Source: Arthrobotrys musiformis
Taxonomy: Eukaryota > Ascomycota > Orbiliomycetes > Orbiliales > Orbiliaceae
DNA length: 64,000 nucleotides
Direction: 5' to 3'
NCBI GenBank assembly: GCA_036971715.1
Contig: JAVHJL010000007.1
Coordinates: 2,542,001 to 2,606,000, forward strand
Within the stretch, counting starts at the first letter, position 1. The number at the start of each line of letters is the position of its first letter. Positions 1-10,581 of the stretch are shown here, piece by piece. The notes under the pieces were generated by a model, which had not been told where the DNA came from, made no database searches, and saw only the letters and a program-made list of their open reading frames with translations. The translations under genes and the position numbers were made by a program.

Positions 1-177
1 AAAACGTATCCAGAGTTCGAGTCAGTCGCTAGCACCCCGCGTAAATCGCTATTCTACCCCAGCCCGGACGAATTTTTGCTTGCGGAGGGACATCATGATC
101 CAGATCCCTTGGCCCCTGAATACATCAGTTTTGGCCGATCTGGTCTGGGTCAAATAATAAAATCTTCCGCTGAATAG
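1..177 (+). CDS. C-terminal fragment of a gene cut by the window edge (hypothetical)
   Basis: An open frame runs in frame 1 from the first base to a TAG at 175-177, giving 58 residues with no start visible. The composition (Phe, Tyr, Pro, Asp, Glu spread evenly; ending IIKSSAE) looks like coding sequence, not a chance frame. If real, it is the last exon of a plus-strand gene lying mostly to the left and convergent with the SDH5 gene, whose stop is 225 nt away. I do not recognise the family. It could also be a chance frame, since 58 codons is short. Confidence 0.45.
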   Translation, partial: KTYPEFESVASTPRKSLFYPSPDEFLLAEGHHDPDPLAPEYISFGRSGLGQIIKSSAE

Positions 178-401
178 GTTTCTAGCGTCAGGGGATCCCT
201 GGGTTGCATCTTGTAATCAAAGTGCATTAAAATAAAGACTGCTTCTGAATGCCATTGGCGTTTCCACTACCGCTAAAAAAAGATGTTTCGCGGTCATCAA
301 TTCGCCCGCAAAGATTGTATCAAAGCTTTTTCGAATTAGATAATTCTCTAGCGGTCCGTGTGCATCGACACGGGCTAAGCTCCTACGTAATAGTTCCATC
401 T

Positions 402-1472
402 TTAGACCCTCAGGTCCGGCATCCTTCCCATACCCTTAGCTTTTTCGCCACCTCCATTCTTAGCCCTCCTTCCTTCAACATGATCTCTAATAGCCTTGAA
501 AACCCAGCTGTTCTGCCATTTTTCCGGTACGGGCCTATACGCGACTTTGACAGTTCCGACGGTTTGCGCCCACTCCCCGCTGACGGCTTTAGTCCCCTTG
601 ATATCTCCCCAAGATCCCGCACGGTTCATCATCGGTTGCTCAATGCTTCCCAGACCCTGAGGCCCCGGTGGGGGTTGGATCTTTCCGTCAGGGTGTACTG
701 GACTTGCTGTCTTTTTCGATAATGGGGTATTATACGCTGTCGTCTCGGTGACTGCGCCTCCGACTTTTACAGGTATTTCGGCCTGAGTGATAGAATCGGT
801 GAGATCTACTGGGGGATCTTGGGTACACCAGTAGTAGATATCCCAATCGTTTTCATCCAGGAATGAATCGTACTCTCGCAATTGCTCAATCGACATCTTT
901 GACAGGTTTTCGTCCGCGAATGTCGATAGCAGCAGGTCGGTTTCCAGAATACCTCTTTTACGAGACTGATCTGTCATACCAAATTACGCATGTTAGCAAT
1001 TGATCTTATCAACTTAAAAAGTCATTTTCATCGAATTAGAAAGTAGACACTTACAAACCAGCCTGGCCCTCATAGTCCGCTCATCCTCTCCAACACGCTT
1101 AATCGGCTCGGCGATAAACTTCGCCCAATCGCTCTCCGAGGGGTCCTGGACACCATGCCCGGATCTAATAGACCCACTAGCCTCCCCTGCCTTGCCTGTT
1201 GTAGGAAACTTGGATCCAATCGTATAACTCGGATCTACGGTTCCCACGAACTCCGGCGGCGGCGGCGCCTTCCCAACGGATGGAAACTCGGTGGTTAATG
1301 TGGAGTTTACATTCGGAACATGTGGCTGATTTGGATTCTTCGGATCATTGTTGGATGGTATATCCGTCCGGTTTGGGAGCGCAAGTCGCGAAGTCGTGGA
1401 GAATTGCGAAGCTAGCATCGGTACCAAGCGCCTCGAGGGTACCGTGCGGACTAACGATCGAATTGGTAGCAT
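402..1472 (-). CDS. SDH5: Succinate dehydrogenase assembly factor 2 (Sdh5/SDHAF2), mitochondrial
   Basis: This factor promotes covalent attachment of FAD to the flavoprotein Sdh1 of complex II in the mitochondrial matrix. Exons are complement(join(402..970,1055..1472)), 328 aa. The intron 971-1054 has a GTAAGT donor, a CTAAC branch site and a CAG acceptor. Splicing gives [20 protein letters not shown], the family signature, followed by LSTFADENL and the acidic stretch YDSFLDENDWDIYYW. The N-terminus is basic and Ser/Arg-rich (LVRTVPSRRLVPMLASQFST), as expected of a mitochondrial presequence. Yeast and human proteins are about 160-170 aa; here a low-complexity region precedes the conserved core and a longer tail follows it, both common in filamentous fungi. 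Family assignment is firm; the exact start is less so. Confidence 0.93.
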
Positions 1473-1975
1473 CGTGAAATTTATTTCCTCCCTCGGTTTC
1501 GATTTTCAATGAAGAATTCTTTTAGCTTCCTTGCGAACGGCTATGATGTAGAAATTATAATACGAATTCAAAGGTGTTTTATTTGTCGGCGTCGGCAACA
1601 GAAAAAAAGTTGTCGGCAGGAACCCGCAGCGAAAAACACATGAGCGAAACATGAGGTCATGTTGCCGCAATAAACTTGCAGGGATCCCGAGCCGCGGTAG
1701 AGCAGACAACGCAATAGTACACAAAATACCACAATCTTGGTCACACAGGAAAGCCCTCGAGACTATATATTAGCTATACCTAAGTACTAAGCTTAAGCTA
1801 TAACTGTTAGCCGGGCTGGCTGAGGGGTCCTAAACAACAGAATATCAGGCCGATATGTTGAAGAGTGAGAGGTTGTGTAAGTTAACAAGTAATCCAATCT
1901 AAAATTCTAGATTTTGTATATGTATATATACGTATATCTAAGAAATACTCAACCATTGGTTGTATAATATTATAT
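1473..1975. other. Intergenic, 503 bp
   Basis: This lies between the start of SDH5 and the stop of the next minus-strand gene. It is AT-rich with TATATA stretches near 1760 and 1918-1936. No gene or repeat was recognised. It should hold the SDH5 promoter and the 3' end of the neighbouring gene. Confidence 0.5.
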
Positions 1976-4900
1976 CTACTGATCTAAGTTCCTCGGAACC
2001 TCGCCTTCAAACATCCCAAACTCCGGATCCTCATCAATATGCAACAGCCTCAGAATATTGCGTTCAATGTTCTCCCTCGCCATATCCTTCCACAAATTGA
2101 ACCTCAATACTAGATCGTCCAGCTGTCTATGGTAACTCCGCTCCCACGTCCTCAAAGTAGAATTATTGCTCGCCCACAGTTCCTTCAGGGTTTCCAGTTT
2201 CTTATTATCCAACTCTATCAACTTCTGCAGACCTTGGATTTCTTTGATAAGCGCTACCTGTTGGTTCAGAGTTAGTCCCTTAGCTTTTGTCTTTGCTTGG
2301 GCCGCCGTCAAGTCCCTGGTGTGCTTGGCCCTTGCTGTCTCTACCACGGTAACCGTCTTTTGTACGGCACCTTGGACCTGCTTGTACTTATTCATCATTG
2401 CGTCCGTTCGCTCCTGGTAGTAGTTGTACCAATTGCCCTCGACATCCGCAAGCATCGCATCGTATGTCTGTTTGATAGCTGCCCAATTTGGATCGGCCCA
2501 GTTGATAGGGAGGGTTTGCAGGTTCCCCAGGATGGGGTTCCCGTACCGTCGCCAATCGTCGTATAATTCTTGACCCCTACTACGCGTGCGGGACTGAAAG
2601 TCCTCGCCACCGGGTTGAGGGGGGGTCTCTGCCTCCGCTCTTTGTTGTTGGGCGAGATCTGCTTCGAGTTCCATGCTCGGGTTCTCGAATAGCTGTGGGA
2701 AGTGTGCCCGTTCTTCGAATTCGCCTTCGTTGAGCCAGCCTAGATTCGTAATTAAGAAACAAAGTCAGCTATCTTTGAGATTTTGAGAGGTGGGTTTATA
2801 ATTAGAGTACTGCTTGGAAGGTTACCTTGATATGGAACATGACGATTTTGCGTTCCAGGCTCTAGGATGTGCGGATACTTCGACTGCCCTCTCTTCGGTG
2901 GTTCGGTAACGCTATAGGGCCTCTCTTGCGTTGTATCCGTGGACGGGTATGGAATCTGGGCCAGATTCTCGGCGCTGTCTTCAAAGGCCTGATGTAACCT
3001 ATTGAGCCCCGTGTGATGTGACAGATCAAAAGCAGGGTCGATATCGAGATTTCTGTCGAAAAGGGTTGGTGAGGTCGGACCCCCGATCCTTCCCGCCGTC
3101 ATAATCCTCTGGAAACGTGGAGCCTGTTGTCCTCCTATCTGGACCCTCTGTGGTAGTTTGCCCAGTAGTGCACCATACGTACCCGCCGGGGCCACATCAG
3201 GGATTGGAAATGATGTAAACCCGAAATCCAGGCTGTTAGCCTGGTCATCGGTTGGTCCGGCCGGGATTTGTTCGTCGACTGGGAGATTACCTTCTCGCTG
3301 TTGCGGGGCTTCTATATTTATATTCGGATTCTCAAGTTGTATCTGCGGTGAAGGTCGCAGGCCCGGATTTTGTAGACCCGCAAGATTAAGATTTTCGGGG
3401 GCTTCTGGGATGATTTGGTTTGGGTCAACTTCTGGAATTATCCGAGTGGGTGGTTCTGGTATGTTCTGATCCGACACAGCCTCCGGAATCATAACCTGAG
3501 ACCCTTGGGGCACTATTTGAGATATAGGATTATTCCCCTGGGAAATCGGATTCTGAACACTTCCATAGTTGGATCCCAAGCCTCGAGAACCTTGCTCGGG
3601 AAGATTTTGGGGAGGTTGAGAAACAAAATTCTGCGGATAGGCAGGTAAATAGCTAGTCCCTCGTGAACCGCCCCGTGCCATATTCTGCGGATTTATCATC
3701 TGTCCTTGCAGGTTCCCGGAGCCAGAGTATCTCGGCTGCATCATTTCGTAGTAAGGTTGCTGGGGTCGGTTTCCACCTTGCATCATATTATTATTATCAG
3801 GGCGAGGTTGGATGGGTATCGTTCCACGAGCCTGCTGCTGCTGCTGTTGCTGCTGCTGTCTAAATAATTGTGACATCAACCCGCGTTCCGGATGCGCACC
3901 AGTGTCCCCTCCAGTACCTTGTCCGGCGTCTTGGTTCTGGCCAGTAACGCCAGTGTTTCCGGGGTTAGCACTCCTTATATTTGCATTTGCTCCCGTTGGG
4001 GGCGTTGACCCCAGGCCTGTTCTGATATTGAGGGTCCTTCCAGATGGAATCTGCACAGGCGTGACATTCGAATACGGATTCGCGCCCCCAGTTCTATCGA
4101 CCGGTGCATACTGTGAAAGCCCCTGTTGCGCCATACCCTCCAACATCTGAAGCCCAGGATTCGGATTCGGATCTTGTGCCAAAGGATAATCATTCAATAC
4201 CCTCGAGGGGATCCGAACAATATTCCCCCCAGCCCTGGGCGGCACATATCTGTTTTCCGAAATACTCCTCAACGCCACCCTCAGATTCCCAATAGCAGGC
4301 TCAACATCATTCCTCTCCAGGCTTTGCGAAATACTCTTCGCCGTAACGGGGTTGGGGGATCTGATCTCCAGAGTTTGAACAATTTCGAATGTCTGCCCGT
4401 CTTCGCCGCCTAACTGCCATACCACGACTGCTCCATCGACTTCGGGAACCCTGGACTCTACAACCCATTTCCAATCATCCGATCCTTCCTGAACTTCTCG
4501 GAATGCCCAGTAGTCCTCGAGATTAACGTCGAGGAAGGTGAGATCCATACTGGAGACTCCACGGTAGAGAACATACCCCAACTCCCGACTCGGGGCGGTC
4601 GAAAGTTGCTTAAATCTCAGAATGATGAATTGATCCGTCCCATCTATCACACAGTCGGGTGATTTGTAGAGTATTAGGGCGGCAACATTATGATCCGGTA
4701 CAGAAATGCCGTATCCCGGGTTAAATGGCGGTCTACCCGGTGCTTCGGCCCCATTGATCACACCAATACCTTGAAGCTACAAAATTCGACTTATCAGCCA
4801 AAACCCCTACATGTGAACGAAGGAGAAACCATGAAATAGGACTTACATATTGAGCCGTACCACCGATATTCCTCTGCAACGGAATACACCGGTTCACATA

Positions 4901-5068
4901 CGACTTCCCCCTCCAGTCCGGCTTCCACCCATAATCGAAAGTCTCGGGTGCTTGGCCTGAATAAACCTCGCCAATGTAATACCCTCGAACCGTAGAAATC
5001 GACAAAATACCCAATAATATTGATCGCATGGCGGGCATCGAAGTCCAGGCCTTCTCGGACAAACCCAT
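1976..5068 (-). CDS. Secreted Pro/Gln-rich protein with C-terminal coiled coil (hypothetical)
   Basis: Exons are complement(join(1976..2739,2826..4776,4847..5068)), 978 aa. The introns (2740-2825 and 4777-4846) keep the frame and have GTAAC/GTAAGT donors and CTAG/GTAG acceptors. A hydrophobic signal peptide follows Met14 (MRSILLGILSISTVRG), so starts at 5038 or 5029 are plausible alternatives to 5068. Order of parts: an N-terminal globular region of about 250 aa (YYIGEVYSGQAPETFDYGW...), a long disordered Pro/Asn/Gln-rich middle with a run of 9 Gln encoded near 3830-3860, and a roughly 200-aa charged, probably coiled-coil C-terminus rich in Lys, Glu and Leu. I do not recognise the family. Export is inferred from the signal peptide; no membrane segment is visible. 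Confidence 0.75.
5029..5068 (-). other. Alternative start codons of the secreted protein
   Basis: In-frame ATGs lie at 5068, 5038 and 5029. A start at 5038 or 5029 puts the hydrophobic core at the normal distance for a signal peptide; a start at 5068 adds a polar lead of about 13 residues. Confidence 0.4.
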
Positions 5069-5810
5069 AGTTGTGTATATCCGCAGCCGTAACTATCCCT
5101 TAGGCCTCATTAACCGCATGTACAACGGTTAGTATCGATAGTCTTATAACGAAAGGACCTCCAACGCATATGTTCCACGTGGAGGGGTTGCTGAATCCAT
5201 GGCATGGACGCCATGTGGGAAGCATGCTTTGGTTTGCGTGGTTTATTGTCCATGTGGTTGACATATGCGCCCATTTTGGAGCTTATACTACTCCGGCCTA
5301 TGCTGTTGCAATTGAGTACTGCATTTACACGAACGCCCAGGTAGGCAGTTCATAGATTTTCTAAATTTATAAGCTCGAGTGAGGCCAATGGAGCGGATTC
5401 AACTATTCCCCTTATCCATAATCCCAACCGTGTATTCCAACCCTGTCTAAAATAAAACTACGGCATCAAAAAAAAGTACCAAAAAGAATGAGTAGTGAGT
5501 GCTAAGATATTCCTGAGGAAGAATATAAAAACAATAAGAACGGCCGGCCTTCGCTATTAGGCCAACCAGTTAAGAAGAAAAAAAAGACGCATGCCTATCC
5601 CATCCCATCCTATCCCTACCTATCCCCTCACAACCGCGGTATCATCCTATTAGCCAAAACGAGACAAAAGAAGACATTAAGCATCTGTAGAAAAAAAGAA
5701 TAGAGCACAATTAAAAGAAAAAAGAAACTCCAGAGCATGCAATGCAGGCTTTTTCTATCCCAAACTTCCCGTCCAAACATCTTCCTAGTCATTGAAGTCG
5801 CTCGACTCTT
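5069..5810. other. Intergenic, 742 bp
   Basis: Promoter side of the secreted-protein gene and 3' side of SNF1. It contains a short microsatellite-like run of CCTATCCC/CCATCC units at about 5594-5627 and several A-rich patches (5465-5590, 5685-5730), consistent with a SNF1 3' UTR. No gene was recognised. Confidence 0.5.
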
Positions 5811-8487
5811 TTAATCTGCTTCGGCCAATTGAATTATCAACTTGCCCGCCAAATCCAAAAAGGGGAACGGACTCGATATTTCCTTCTCCTCAATACTCTT
5901 CCACCCGCTGTACTGGCTCCCACTCTCACTCTTGGTACTCCTAGTACTCTTAGTCCTCTCCATCATGGCCGCCCTAGGGTCTGCTGGCGTTCCCGCCGAA
6001 CTCCCCTTCCGTTCATTTTCCTTCCTAAGTTCATCAACTACCTTTTCAACCTCCTTTGGCACAACTAGATTCCCGTCGGCATCAACCCGTTCATACCCAG
6101 CACATTTGAAATCCACGAGGTAGAAATTACTCTCCAGTTGGTAGAGCTGAATCTCCATGTACACGTAGACTGCATCCTCTTCTGGCGCTTCCAGCGGGCC
6201 CAGACCACCTCGGCTTACACTGCTATAGTTTGAATGCGCGGAGGAGGGTCGTGGGGGCGTGGTGTATTTATATCCCTGCTTCTTCCATCTGCAATGAATC
6301 ACCCAAGGGTCCTCCGGAATATCGTTTTCCGCACCGCTACCACCCTGTCGGTATGATGAAGACGACGAAGAACTACTACGTCGGCTGTTACTTCCGTCAC
6401 GGCGGGTACCGGGTGGTGTTTCCGGCTCGAGGATATCGTCATTCGAGTTTTCGTTACCACTAGGTCGATCTTGGTTATCATCGTCTGTTCCCCTATCACC
6501 GCCCTTTTGGGCGGGTACGAGCCATTCGGCGCCTAGCTTTCTAAGAGCACGGTAGATACATGCAATAGCATCGAGAGGCTGGTTCCGGGATCTTATACCG
6601 AACTGCCATTTCGTGGGCCTAGACTTCCGTGCGGCTGGGTTAAGGGGTGTCATGGGATCAGGTCGGCTGGAAGACCGACTTGTGATCGAACGAATACGAC
6701 GAGATTCCTTGATTGGGATGGATGCTGATGCGGCGTATTGGGCGGCTTGTTGCTGTTGGAAAGCTGCTGCCGCTCCAGGGCCGCCCTTCATGAACGCTCG
6801 GTGATACTCTGGAAGACTGGTAGGTAAGATGGAGACTGTAGAGTTGGGCGGGATGTTGGGGTTAGTCAAACTGCTGGCTGGGGCGCCAACGTCGTCCTTG
6901 GTGACACCGTCCGATCCACCTAGAGCGAGCTTCATCATTGGGGAAGTAATGCTCGACACGGCGGAACGAGGAGTATTCGTCCCGCCTGAAGAATTAGGCC
7001 CAGGAGATGGGGTGCCACGGTTGCCAGCGGGGCTAAGCGGCGTGAAGTTTTCCTGAATAGGCGGTGAGTGGGGGAACGCATGCCATGCAGGTGGAGATTG
7101 TGCTAAGAACGATGGCGGTGCCTTTGATGCACGTGCTACAGACTGGGAGTTAGTATGTTCGCATTGCTATTCCATTGATATAGACATACCATCTTTTCGC
7201 ATTGCATAATTGTGTTTAAGAATGTCGTATGCATCCTTGATGGCACTGGGTTCTGGTCTTTCCAGTGCATCCACCAAGTCATCTTTCCCGTAACCAAGCT
7301 TGTCGCTTAGCTTATCGACAAGGTTGTCATGCAGCTGCTTAGGCGGCTTTGGTAAAGCGGCAAGAATCTTTGATGGATCTACTCCGGTGTCGAGGAACTC
7401 CTGGGCTGGAGGCCATAGATAGTCCGGAAGGTCCTTCAAGAACCACGGGTCTTGTTTAATCTCGGCGACTGTGATTCTGTTCACCGGGTTCACAACCAAC
7501 ATTTTTTTGAGAAGCGATACTGATTCCCGAGAAAGGTATGTGGGAATGTGATATGTGCCCTCTGTCCAATCGTCATCAGCATCGTCGCACATAAAATCGT
7601 GGGTCGGCTATATCAACTTACGGGCGATCTTCTTGAAGAGAGTGGGAATGTAATCATCATCAAACGGCAGCCTCCCACACAGCATAACATAGAGAATAAC
7701 CCCACAACTCCATACATCGACCTCAGGTCCGGCATACAACTTTCCAGAAATAACTTCGGGAGCAGCGTAATTGGGACTACCACAACTGGTTTTCAAGAAA
7801 TTGCCATCGGTCATAATATTCGAGAGCCCAAAATCTGCGATTTTGACATTCAGATTATCGTCTAATAGCAAGTTCTCCGGCTTCAGGTCACGATGGACGA
7901 TTTTGTGAATGTGACAGTATTCCACGGCACATATTATTTGCTGAAAGAAACGTCTCGATTGCGTTTCGTCCATCCGGCCGTGTTTAACGATATAATCGAA
8001 GAGTTCGCCGCCAGCGTATTCGATGACCATGATGATTTCGGTTGGGGTGGTGATGACGGAATATCTGCATCATGCCGAAAAAACGGGACCAAAATTAACT
8101 CTCCATCCGTGAAAATCAACCGCAACATGGCACACATATATATAAACACGATGGAACGTACAGCTTGATGATGTGAGGATGCCGTAGCAGCTGCAGATAC
8201 TGGATCTCACGTTCGACTCTACCAGCCATATCTCGGTTCGCGAGCTTTCGTCTATTTATGATCTTAAGAGCGACCTTTTGGCCGGAAGTCTGATGGACGG
8301 CGAGTTTGACCTTTCCAAAAGAACCCTCACCAAGGGTTTTGACGATGTTGTACTGGCCCAAGCGCTGTTGGTTGCGAGTTTGGGGCGGGGGATCGGATCG
8401 CGCAGCATGGTGTTGCTGTGGCTGTTCCCGAGGAGGAGGATAGGCGGGAATGGGAATGGAGAGATCTTCGTCCGGTATAGCGGACAT
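5811..8487 (-). CDS. SNF1: Snf1/AMPK catalytic alpha subunit, Ser/Thr protein kinase
   Basis: Catalytic subunit of the heterotrimeric AMP-activated kinase that derepresses genes for alternative carbon sources when glucose is low. Exons are complement(join(5811..7135,7190..7561,7622..8064,8162..8487)), 821 aa. Splicing restores HIIKLYSVITTPTEIIMVIE and FKKIAQGTYHIPTYL, both family hallmarks. Kinase domain about residues 46-300: Gly loop GEGSFGKV (53-60), Lys75, HRDLKPEN (Asp168), DFG (186-188), and activation-loop Thr201 in LKTSCGSPNYAAPE, the upstream-kinase site. A UBA-like autoinhibitory segment follows (VDKLSDKLGYGKDDLVDAL). After a Ser/Pro-rich linker comes the C-terminal regulatory domain (KWQFGIRSRNQPLDAIACIY to the end) that binds beta and gamma subunits. 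A poly-Ser stretch lies in the linker. Identification is secure. Confidence 0.97.
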
Positions 8488-9811
8488 TGTGAAGGGTGAG
8501 AGCGGTGTGCCTAGTGATAGCTATCGGTATTACGAACTAAATGAGGGTATTTGGTCGTCCGTGATGTGTCCGTGATGAGGAGGATTGGGAGGGAGGAGAG
8601 AGGAAGAGAGAGGGAGATCTTATGCAGAGCCCAAGGTGGGGAGTTTGGAGTTGAGGCGGGTTGGGTTGAGTTGAGTTGAGTTGTTGGGGAACGGTGACGT
8701 CGTGTTGCAATTGCTTCGATTGGCCTCAAAGCGTATCATATCATGGATCTCTTATTTTTTATCTTTTTTATTTTATTTTGTTATTCTTATTTTCTTTCGA
8801 CGGAGGATGTTGTATAAGAACGAAGGAGGGAAAAGATCCCAATTCTGATAAGTTCTGCGGTTAATTTGCAAAGTGGGGGATCGTATGAGCCTCTATCAAT
8901 CAATCGAATGAACGTGAAAACAGGCCCAAAAGAGGGGCGCCAACAGCCTCGAACAGGCCCCTCCCATGTCCGTACATACTAACGACACCATCAAGCTGCA
9001 CTGCAGATGCTTCACCGAATAGGCCGGCGAGCTTCATCGTAGCTGCATCTGCTAGCTTCGGTGCGGCAGCGAGTCCAGCTTGGGTTCCTACCGAAGTCGT
9101 CGACAATCTAGCCAGATACGGACGACATCTGGAGGAGTTCTCGACAGCTGTCCAAGCTCCAAACTAGCAGTCTAACCTAGGTATCATCTGCCGCTAACGA
9201 CGTTGCAAATCAGTTTTTTGCTAGCGTCGCAAGAACGACGATTCTTTGAACGGCTTGTCGGGCGGGTCTTTTTTTTTCTTTTAAGGTGTTCGGAGAATTG
9301 GGCCGAATCGGTCAGGCAAGAACCCGGTCTCGTATTCGGCGCCTTCTCGCACTCTTGCATTGGAGTTTATTATACGAGGCCAATGCGGCTGCCTCATGGG
9401 AAGACCTAACTGCTATTGGATAATGATTTTTACTGCACGTGGGACTGGACTTCGAAAGGCCAATTCAATTCGCCGTTTATATCGGCTGTTTCAGAAACAT
9501 ATCGGGTCCAGTCTTGAGAATGAGATCTTTACCAGACCTCCAGACTAATCACGTTTGAACCTCAAGGTAATATATGTAATGGTAAGGCCAGCCGATATAA
9601 TATTAATACAAGTGCTTTTAATCGCCCATGGTAAAAGCTCGCATCAGATGTATGTTTATATGTACAATTTTAGGTTCCAGATGTTCCCGAGGGAGGCACG
9701 GAGCCCTATATGATGTTCCTCCCGCATATCCCACCCTTCATGCGTATAAACCCGTAGAAGGACGATATCAATCGCAGTCTCGGCGATAGTTTCTTAATGA
9801 ACACGACTATA
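8488..9811. other. Intergenic, 1.3 kb, SNF1 upstream region
   Basis: Divided between the SNF1 promoter and the 3' side of the NDUFAF2 gene. A CRE-like TGACGTCG lies at 8694-8701, about 210 bp upstream of the SNF1 start, beside direct GTTGA repeats (8653-8680). A T-rich block (8750-8800) follows. One copy of the dispersed CTCGT motif is at 9326-9339. A 68-codon minus-strand frame at 8900-9106 has no family resemblance and is not called. Confidence 0.45.
8694..8701 (+). promoter_or_regulatory. CRE-like bZIP site TGACGTCG
   Basis: It matches 7 of 8 positions of the TGACGTCA bZIP/ATF-CREB site and lies about 200 bp upstream of the SNF1 start codon. Function is inferred from sequence and position only. 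Confidence 0.3.
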
Positions 9812-10581
9812 TCAAGTCGTCTTGGACTTCTCCACCTGCGGTCCTGCCCGAGGCGTCCAAGCCGCCGGCTGAAACCCCTCTCCCGGCCCCGACGGCCTTC
9901 CCTTCTCCCTCCTTTCCCTCTCAACCTTCAGCCTCTCTTCCATATCCCGAACAGTTGTTTCCTTCCCCACCTTCACCGCTACTCGTTCCCTCTCCATCTG
10001 TTGGATCTTCCCTATCAAACTCCCGTCCGAAGCTTCAGTCGCCCGCGCACTGGCCTCCAACTTCCTAATCTCCTTCTCGCCAGGCTTCTTCAATAGTGTC
10101 CCCGCTCTCGCCCACCTCTCATCTGCCAATCTCGCTCTCTCCACCATTATCGCTTGCCGTGTAACTTCATCCTGTAGTTCCTGAACAGTCGGTGGCTCCA
10201 CCCTCGTAGCCCTCAGCCATTGATGCCATTGTGCTACATCACGCAATCCAATCAGCCTCCACCCCAAAAATAAGATCATTAAATCCACCCAAAACGTAAA
10301 TGATGCAAAGGAAAGAAAGAAATATACATACGATCAACCTTAAACTCCGAATAATTCACAAAACTATGCACCCCGCCTCTAAAATCCATAATCCTCCGGG
10401 GTCTATACGCCACCAACCGATCTCTAAACTCCCAGAAGGTATTCCCCTCTAAATCCATCCCGATGAAGTAGCGTTTACGCCACGGGAATCTTATCGCCCT
10501 CCATCGGAGCCAGAGGCTTTTCAGCGGCTTTGTGGAGGGGAGAATGTACCGCGATATCGGCGCGGAAGGCTGAAGTGACAT
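9812..10581 (-). CDS. NDUFAF2: Complex I assembly factor, NDUFAF2/mimitin (B17.2-like) family
   Basis: A mitochondrial matrix assembly factor for NADH:ubiquinone oxidoreductase, paralogous to the 17.2 kDa subunit. Exons are complement(join(9812..10233,10332..10581)), 223 aa. The intron 10234-10331 has a GTATGT donor and TAG acceptor, and splicing gives EFKVDPQWHQWLRATR. Conserved features: a short lead, RFPWRKRYFIGMDLEGNTFWEF (about residues 31-52), the YRPRRIMDFRG segment, and the tryptophan-rich WHQWLR block. The C-terminal half is a charged helical region (KVERERREKGRP), longer than in animals but usual in fungi. A start at 10581 is the first ATG and fits the family. The flanking genes are unrelated in pathway, though SNF1 and SDH5 lie in the same strand block. 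Confidence 0.88.

Noticed and set aside
249..722. 157-codon frame antisense to the SDH5 second exon
   Set aside because: It is the mirror of a secure coding exon and has no sensible protein features.
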